Assembly (NCBI GenBank): GCA_018659505.1
Contig: JABJMI010000642.1
Span: 1-5,041, forward strand
Direction: 5' to 3'
Length of the DNA: 5,041 bases
Source: Planctomicrobium sp.
GTDB lineage: Bacteria; Planctomycetota; Planctomycetia; Planctomycetales; Planctomycetaceae
Positions 1 to 5,041 of the stretch are shown piece by piece (the stretch's first letter is position 1; the number at the start of each line of letters is the position of its first letter). The notes under the pieces are model-generated. The model did not search any database. It was given only the letters and a program-made list of their open reading frames with translations, and was not told where the DNA came from. Made by a program: the position numbers and the translations under genes.

Positions 1-1
1 C

Positions 2-3000
2 GAGATGCCGCCGAAGGATGAACCACAACCGACCGATGCGCAGCGACAACTGTTAATCGACTGGACAAAAGAAACGCTGAGGCAGGCTGCCCTCGAACGT
101 GCGGGCGATCCCGGTTTTGTTCCGCTCCATCGACTCAGTAATACGGAATACGATAACACCATTCGTGATCTAACAGGCATCAATCTGCGACCTGCGGAAA
201 CCTTTCCTGCCGATGGTGCTGCGGGAGAAGGGTTCACCAATGCAGCGGAAGCGTTGTCGATGTCGCCAGCGATGATGTCGAAATACATTCAGGCTGCAAA
301 AGAAATCAGCAATCACGCTGTCTTATTGCCGGAAGGATTTCGGTTTTCAACTTCAACCACAAAGCGTGACTGGACCGATGAAAGTCTCGCGGAATTGCGA
401 AAGTTTTACCGTCCATTTACCAGCGAAGGCAGTCTCCCGTTGAAGCCGTACATCGCAGCTTTGGTTGATCAGCGAGCGGATCTGCAATCGCAGAAAACGA
501 CCATTGAGAAAGTTGCCAGTGAACGCAATCTCAGTTCCAAATATCTGGGGATTCTGTGGGAAGAGTTGAATGCCGAGCAGCCAGCTTACCCGATGAATCT
601 TGTCCATGAACTCTGGTTGGTGAATGATGTTGATGGCATCGTTGCAGAAGTTGCGAAGTCGTTTGATCGACTTTGGGAATATCCCAAAATTGGTAGTTAC
701 GTCAGTCTGCTTCGTCAGAAGTCGAAAGACCCGGCAGTTCAAGCCTCTCAAACGCTGACCATCGATCTTGATGCGACTCCCGGACAATCTGAAGTGACAC
801 TCTACTTAGGCTCGCGGAATTTGGGGCACAATGAGACAAATGTTCGCTTTGTAAATCCGCGTTTTCAAAAAGGGGATGGGACTGTTCTTAAACTTCGCGA
901 CTACGAAAGTTTCGGTTCTCAATACGAAATTAACCTCGCTCAGTTATTTGGCAAGACCGCTGACTATTTGAATGCAGCCGTTGAAAGTGCAAACAACGAA
1001 GCATTGACCCAGCAAGAGCTAGTAGACAAATACAAGGTTCATCCCGTTTGGTTAGAGCGATGGATCGCGGTTTTGAATGTGCAACCGATTGCACCCGGTT
1101 CAAAACCTGAAGCTCCAGGACGTATGGTCGCAGCCATTGAAATGCAATTACTTGATGATCTGGCTCCCAATCCTGAACACAAATTGATCAACGGCTGGCG
1201 ACCTAAAGGAACCGACTTGCCGATTGTTATTTCGAATGCGACCGATAAAACAGAATTTGTCCCAGGTCGAATTTCTGCACAGATGATCGCTGTCCATCCG
1301 ATGCCGACGGAGTTCGTCGCGACTGTCTGGAAAAGCCCGATCTCAGGTCGTGTTCGAATGACGGGGGAAATCGCTCACGCACATCCCGCATGTGGCAACG
1401 GAGTTCGCTGGTGGCTTGAAACAAGCTCACAACATCGCTCGGCAATCCTTCAGGAAGGAAACGTCGATTTGGGGAAAGATGCCGCCTTCCGTTCACAGGA
1501 AATAACTGTAAAAGAAGGTGAGCAAGTATTGCTCGCCGTCGCTGCACGGGATGCGAGCCATGTCTGTGATCTGACCGAGATCTCCTTCACAATCACAGAG
1601 GTCGACAGCCCCACACCGCGAGTTTGGGATCTCGCTAGCGACGTTGCTAAAGATATCACCGTCGGGAATCCTCACGCGGATCGTTTGGGCAATGCTGCGG
1701 TCTGGAGATTCGTTCGCGGCAGCACCAAGGATCGACAACCGGCATCCTCCGCAGACCTCGACAATAATACTTTGCTCGCACTCTGGCGCAATGCTGCTGC
1801 TTCTGCTGCTGGTCAAGGTGAAGCGGCAAGTCTCGCCAAGCAGTTGCAAACACTCTTGTCGGGCGATCAACCACCCGAGTCCGACGCTGCCAATCGCAAA
1901 TTGTATGATCATCTTGCCTCATTCGATGGTCCGCTGTTGAAGGGGCTCAAATTGCAGACTTTGAAAGAACTCCTTCCGCAACAACCTCAGTCTCCGGCAG
2001 ATAATAAACCCCAATTTGGACTCAGTGAGGATATGTTCGAGGGCGATGATCTAGTCCTCTCGACTGAACAGATTGTTCCCCTCCGTTTTCCGACAGCTCT
2101 CTTTCGCGATTATCAATTCGTTGTTGATTGCCGATTGAATAGCGCCGAGGATTCGTCGGCAGTTCAGTTTCAAATAACAACGACTCAGCCACAGGGGAAA
2201 CTTGCGTGGGACGGAACCGCACCTATTATACTGTCAGAGAAGGGTGATGTTCGACAAAAGTTTTTTGCAGGGTTGGAAAAGTTCCGCCACCTGTTTCCGC
2301 CGAATGTCTGCTATCCACATGTCATTCCGTTGGATGAAGTTGTCTGTCTGAAAACATTTCATCGTGAAGATCAACCGCTGATCAACCTGTTCCTCAACGC
2401 AGACCAAACCGCTGAGTTGGAACGACTCTGGGAGAAACATCGATTCATTACAAAGTTTCCCGTCGTCGAAAATGAATACTTACCGCTCTTCATCGGGTTT
2501 GTAACGCAGGATCAACCGCAATCACTCGTCGATTTCTTCGAGAAAAAACGCCCGTTCTTTCAACAAAGGGCGGATACCTTTGTTGAAGATTTTAGCGCAG
2601 CGGCTCCGTCTCAATTGAAGCAACTCGAACAGTTCGCAGCCAAAGCATATCGCCGTCCCTTGACCGAAGCAGAACGAACCGGGCTTCACGAGTTGTATCG
2701 CTCGCTGCGAGAGAAGGGGATTGAGCATGAAGAAGCGTTTCGGAGTTTGATTGCCCGCGTGTTGATTTCGCCATCGTTCCTGCTGCATGTGCGTCGAGGT
2801 CAACCAACTTCTCCACCGGAAGGAAATACTTTACCGCTGAATGATTGGGAACTCGCCAGTCGATTGAGTTACTTCCTCTGGTCCTCGATCCCGGATGGCC
2901 AACTTCGTGAACTCGCCGCTTCGGGAACTTTACATCAGCCGGAAGTATTGGTTGCGCAAACCTATCGCATGCTCAGCGATGATCGAGCGCGAGCACTGGC

Positions 3001-3877
3001 TGTGGAGTTTGGGACGCAATGGCTGCACGTGCGGAACTTTGACGCCTTCAATGAGAAGAACGAAACGCTGTTTCCCATGTTCGATCAGGAACTACGTTCA
3101 GCGATGAACGAAGAAGCAATTCATTTCTTCCAACAGCTGTTTCGTAATAATGTCCACGTTGATGAAATTTTGGATGCAGATTACACGTTCGTCAACGAAC
3201 GGCTCGCTCAGCATTACGGTATTCCCAATGTGCAGGGCGAACAATTACGACTTGTCGACGATGTTAAGAAATATGGTCGCGGAGGCATCCTTGGTTTTGC
3301 AGCTGTGCAGTCGAAGCAAGCGGGCGCATCGCGCACAAGTCCGATTTTGCGAGGCAACTGGATTGTCGAAACGCTGCTCGGAGAGAAACTCCCATTGCCT
3401 CCGCCAAATGTTCCGCAATTGCCCGAACAGGTGACAGCAACTGATGGGTTGACGATGCGGCAGATCAACGAACGGCATGTCAACGACGAAGGGTGTGCCA
3501 ATTGTCATCGCCGCATTGATCCGTTTGGTTACTCGCTGGAGAATTTCGATTCCATCGGTCGCTTGCGAAAGCAAGATGCTAACAACTTGCCGATTGATGC
3601 TCATGCCAAATTGCGGGACGGCACTGAGTTCGACGGCATCGAAGGTCTTCGCGACTACCTGCTCACCCAGAAGCAAGATGTCGTGACTCGACTATTTTGC
3701 CAACGATTACTGGGGTATGCTTTAGGACGTGCGATGACTATTTCCGATCAAATTCTCATCGACGAAATGGTGCAGACTCTCAATGGCGGCGCAGGCGTCG
3801 CGGATGCAGCGGCACTCATTGTACTTAGTCCACAGTTTCAAAACATTCGCAATTCTGAAAATGGAGAACAACCATGA
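2..3877 (+). CDS. Large planctomycete-type cytochrome-like protein, PSCyt1 tail + DUF1587-DUF1595-DUF1592-DUF1588-DUF1585 (5' partial)
   Basis: The frame is open to the left edge (a Glu codon precedes the ATG at 5), so the gene starts upstream. Residues are numbered here from that Met. Residues 1-30 (MPPKDEPQPT, then LLIDW) look like the end of a PSCyt1 cytochrome c domain, whose conserved Met-Pro normally supplies the distal haem ligand. Then come DUF1587/PSD3 at about 41-104 (LHRLSNTEYDNTIRDL, FPADGAAGEGF); a long middle region at about 105-870; DUF1595/PSD5 at about 873-935 (YRRPLTEAE at 882-890); DUF1592/PSD4 at about 943-1048 (ELASRLSYFLW); DUF1588/PSCyt3 at about 1050-1150 (DADYTFVNERLAQHYGIP, RTSPILRGNW) with haem-c motif CANCH at 1164-1168; and DUF1585/PSD2 at about 1190-1285 (YALGR at 1238-1242). 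The middle contains a beta-rich module at about 430-533, a WDLA/NPHAD segment at 541-569 and an FPPNVCY module at 764-865. The product is probably exported and haem-binding. The family's reaction is unknown. The gene overlaps the next by 4 bases, which suggests one operon. Confidence is high for the family and low for function. Confidence 0.95.
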   Translation, partial: EMPPKDEPQPTDAQRQLLIDWTKETLRQAALERAGDPGFVPLHRLSNTEYDNTIRDLTGINLRPAETFPADGAAGEGFTNAAEALSMSPAMMSKYIQAAKEISNHAVLLPEGFRFSTSTTKRDWTDESLAELRKFYRPFTSEGSLPLKPYIAALVDQRADLQSQKTTIEKVASERNLSSKYLGILWEELNAEQPAYPMNLVHELWLVNDVDGIVAEVAKSFDRLWEYPKIGSYVSLLRQKSKDPAVQASQTLTIDLDATPGQSEVTLYLGSRNLGHNETNVRFVNPRFQKGDGTVLKLRDYESFGSQYEINLAQLFGKTADYLNAAVESANNEALTQQELVDKYKVHPVWLERWIAVLNVQPIAPGSKPEAPGRMVAAIEMQLLDDLAPNPEHKLINGWRPKGTDLPIVISNATDKTEFVPGRISAQMIAVHPMPTEFVATVWKSPISGRVRMTGEIAHAHPACGNGVRWWLETSSQHRSAILQEGNVDLGKDAAFRSQEITVKEGEQVLLAVAARDASHVCDLTEISFTITEVDSPTPRVWDLASDVAKDITVGNPHADRLGNAAVWRFVRGSTKDRQPASSADLDNNTLLALWRNAAASAAGQGEAASLAKQLQTLLSGDQPPESDAANRKLYDHLASFDGPLLKGLKLQTLKELLPQQPQSPADNKPQFGLSEDMFEGDDLVLSTEQIVPLRFPTALFRDYQFVVDCRLNSAEDSSAVQFQITTTQPQGKLAWDGTAPIILSEKGDVRQKFFAGLEKFRHLFPPNVCYPHVIPLDEVVCLKTFHREDQPLINLFLNADQTAELERLWEKHRFITKFPVVENEYLPLFIGFVTQDQPQSLVDFFEKKRPFFQQRADTFVEDFSAAAPSQLKQLEQFAAKAYRRPLTEAERTGLHELYRSLREKGIEHEEAFRSLIARVLISPSFLLHVRRGQPTSPPEGNTLPLNDWELASRLSYFLWSSIPDGQLRELAASGTLHQPEVLVAQTYRMLSDDRARALAVEFGTQWLHVRNFDAFNEKNETLFPMFDQELRSAMNEEAIHFFQQLFRNNVHVDEILDADYTFVNERLAQHYGIPNVQGEQLRLVDDVKKYGRGGILGFAAVQSKQAGASRTSPILRGNWIVETLLGEKLPLPPPNVPQLPEQVTATDGLTMRQINERHVNDEGCANCHRRIDPFGYSLENFDSIGRLRKQDANNLPIDAHAKLRDGTEFDGIEGLRDYLLTQKQDVVTRLFCQRLLGYALGRAMTISDQILIDEMVQTLNGGAGVADAAALIVLSPQFQNIRNSENGEQP
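2559..2587. repeat. Perfect 11-bp inverted repeat (hairpin) inside the large gene
   Basis: TTCAACAAAGG at 2559-2569 is exactly complementary to CCTTTGTTGAA at 2577-2587, with a 7-base loop (GCGGATA); a U-G pair at 2558/2588 could lengthen the stem by one. It encodes residues around FFQQRADTFVEDF, just before the DUF1595 domain. The stem has only four G:C pairs of eleven and is not followed by a T run, so it is not a typical terminator. It may be incidental. Confidence 0.5.
3863..3867 (+). promoter_or_regulatory. Ribosome-binding site for the DUF1552 gene
   Basis: GGAGA lies six bases before the ATG at 3874, inside the last codons of the upstream gene. It is a good Shine-Dalgarno match at normal spacing and decides the start of the DUF1552 gene. 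The ATG shares bases with the upstream TGA (ATGA at 3874-3877), so ribosomes ending the first protein can begin the second. Translational coupling is inferred from this arrangement. Confidence 0.75.
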
Positions 3878-5041
3878 CCATTTCAAGACGAACGATGCTG
3901 CGTGGTCTCGGTGTGACAATGGCGCTACCATGGCTCGAATCACTCTCAGTTTTCGGTGCGGATGGCAATTCCAGTAGCGAGTCTCCTCCTGTTCGACTGG
4001 CATGTCTGTTCTCAGGAAATGGCTTCCACAGTGCAGAGTGGTGGGCTAAAGGTGAAGGCGAAGAGATGCAGCTGGGCAAGGTGCTTGAGTCGCTGCACCC
4101 GTTTCGTGAGAAGATGTTGTTTCTAAAAGGACTTTACAACGAAGAAGCCCGCATCGGCGGCATTCACAGTTGCCAAACCGGCAACTTGCTCACCGGTGCT
4201 CATCTAGCTGACGGCGGCGAAATTCGCTCTGGTATCAGCATGGATCAAGTTGTCGCCAAACATTATACGGGTCAAACGAAAGTCGATAGTTTGGTGCTGG
4301 GCTGTGAACATTCCATTGCTGCCCTGCATAAAAACTACTCGATGATTTACAGCTCGCACATCTCGTGGAGTTCCGCAACCACGCCGACACCGCTAGAGCT
4401 TTACCCGGCTCTCGCTTTTGACCGGTTGTTCCGCGATGAAGTCAGCCGCACCGATGCAAGTGTGTTGGATGCCGTATTAGATGATGCTCAAGACTTACAA
4501 CGGCAGATTAGTAAGTCCGATACAAAGCGTCTCGACGAGTACCTCGAATCGGTCCGCGAAGTCGAACGCCGCATTGAAACTGCCGGGAAGGAACGCCGTT
4601 TACAAGGTTGGCGACCGACCCTGCAAACACCTGATATTGATCGCCCCACGGATGGGATCCCGCAGGATATCGATGAACACATGCAGTTGATGTGCGATAT
4701 TCTCGTGCTTGCCTTTCGTACGGATACGACTCGAGTTTGCACGTTGAAACTGAACAACGACCACTCATCGTTGCGGTTCCCGAATCTGATCTCGGATCGT
4801 GGTCCGACACAGGGAATCGATTACATGATTCACCATCTCCTCTCCCATACAAATAACGGTGACTGGTTGAAAGTGAATCAGTTCTTCGTCGAGCAACTCG
4901 CTTACATCGCAGGCAAGCTGGACGCCATTCAAGAAGGTGAACGGACGCTGCTCGATAATTCGATGATCCTGTATCTCTCCAGCATGATGACCGGCAGCCA
5001 TAACAATGACCAACTCCCTGTCGTCATGCTCGGCAGTGGAG
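3874..5041 (+). CDS. DUF1552 (HXXSHH-family) secreted protein with Tat signal (3' partial)
   Basis: The reading frame runs open from the ATG at 3874 to the window edge, giving 389 full codons without a stop. Family members are usually somewhat over 400 residues, so only the C-terminal tail is missing. The N-terminus has a twin-arginine signal, SRRTMLRGLG (Arg5-Arg6), followed by a hydrophobic stretch and a possible cleavage site near Ala29. The next Met (residue 8) would lose the twin Arg, which supports the ATG at 3874. Family landmarks follow in the usual order: SGNGFHSAEWWAKGEGE near the start of the mature protein, GGIHSCQTGNLLTGA (95-109), SGISMDQVVAKHY, the SSHISWSSATTP block (160-171), LDEYLESVREVERRIE (220-235), HHLLSHTNNGDW (320-331) and LLDNSMILYLSSMMTGSHNNDQLPV near the window end. 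The name-giving HXXSHH motif reads HLLSHT here (321-326), with Thr for the last His. The family occurs beside DUF1592-type genes in planctomycetes, as here. Export across the inner membrane is likely; the biochemical role is unknown. Confidence 0.93.
   Translation, partial: MTISRRTMLRGLGVTMALPWLESLSVFGADGNSSSESPPVRLACLFSGNGFHSAEWWAKGEGEEMQLGKVLESLHPFREKMLFLKGLYNEEARIGGIHSCQTGNLLTGAHLADGGEIRSGISMDQVVAKHYTGQTKVDSLVLGCEHSIAALHKNYSMIYSSHISWSSATTPTPLELYPALAFDRLFRDEVSRTDASVLDAVLDDAQDLQRQISKSDTKRLDEYLESVREVERRIETAGKERRLQGWRPTLQTPDIDRPTDGIPQDIDEHMQLMCDILVLAFRTDTTRVCTLKLNNDHSSLRFPNLISDRGPTQGIDYMIHHLLSHTNNGDWLKVNQFFVEQLAYIAGKLDAIQEGERTLLDNSMILYLSSMMTGSHNNDQLPVVMLGSG

Noticed and set aside
353..787. Antisense open frame of 144 codons
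   Set aside because: It lies fully inside the large gene on the opposite strand and its translation shows no recognisable motif. The + strand frame has clear family motifs on both sides of it.
1793..1812. GCT-rich near-triplet repeat (GCTGCTGCTTCTGCTGCTGG)
   Set aside because: It encodes a short Ala/Ser stretch in a probable linker. It is too short and imperfect to call a tandem repeat of interest.
1227..1922. Cluster of overlapping open frames on both strands (for example 1493-1912 minus and 1644-1940 plus)
   Set aside because: All overlap the continuous + strand gene, which keeps family-like sequence across the region (HP..T.FVA..WKSP, WDLA, NPHAD). They also conflict with one another and have no evident start signals.
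2559..2600. Hairpin considered as a transcription terminator
   Set aside because: The stem is AT-rich, no T run follows, and it lies in the middle of an intact gene.
3245..3676. Antisense open frame of 143 codons over the haem-motif region
   Set aside because: The + strand here encodes strongly conserved DUF1588/DUF1585 sequence, including CxxCH. The antisense frame is a by-product of that codon use.
3895..3897. Alternative ATG start for the DUF1552 gene
   Set aside because: It would remove the twin-arginine pair and leave the GGAGA site much too far upstream; the ATG at 3874 has proper spacing.
4488..5013. Minus-strand open frames opposite the DUF1552 gene
   Set aside because: The + strand frame is continuous from 3874 to the edge and carries the family motifs in order; the antisense translations show nothing recognisable.

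Overview
The window is almost entirely coding on the + strand. It holds two adjacent, overlapping genes of a type characteristic of Planctomycetota and also seen in some Verrucomicrobiota and Acidobacteriota. The first is a very large multidomain cytochrome-like protein carrying the PSD/PSCyt family domains (DUF1587, DUF1595, DUF1592, DUF1588, DUF1585). The second is a DUF1552 (HXXSHH-family) protein with a twin-arginine signal. This pairing, together with a base composition near 50% GC by eye, suggests a moderate-GC planctomycete. The genus cannot be read from the sequence.

Layout: from the left edge to 3877 is the large gene. Its 5' end lies outside the window. The ATG at position 5 is very probably an internal methionine of the C-terminal part of a planctomycete-type cytochrome c domain (PSCyt1), not the start codon. 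From 3874 to the right edge is the DUF1552 gene. It starts inside the stop codon of the first gene (ATGA, 4-base overlap) and is cut off by the window end before its stop codon. There is no intergenic gap, RNA gene, mobile element, CRISPR array or recognisable promoter or terminator. A perfect 11-bp inverted repeat with a 7-base loop (2559-2587) lies inside the first gene.

How they may work together: both genes belong to families that are greatly expanded in planctomycetes and usually occur as neighbours. The overlap and the ribosome-binding site just before it point to co-transcription and coupled translation. The DUF1552 protein is predicted to be exported folded by the Tat system. The large protein carries one complete CxxCH haem-c site and the tail of a second haem domain, so it should mature outside the cytoplasmic membrane. 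A shared extracytoplasmic, possibly redox-linked function is a reasonable inference, but the substrate and reaction are not established. I see no novel gene system beyond this known but poorly characterised gene pair. The points most worth checking are the uncharacterised middle of the large protein and a variant form of the HXXSHH motif.
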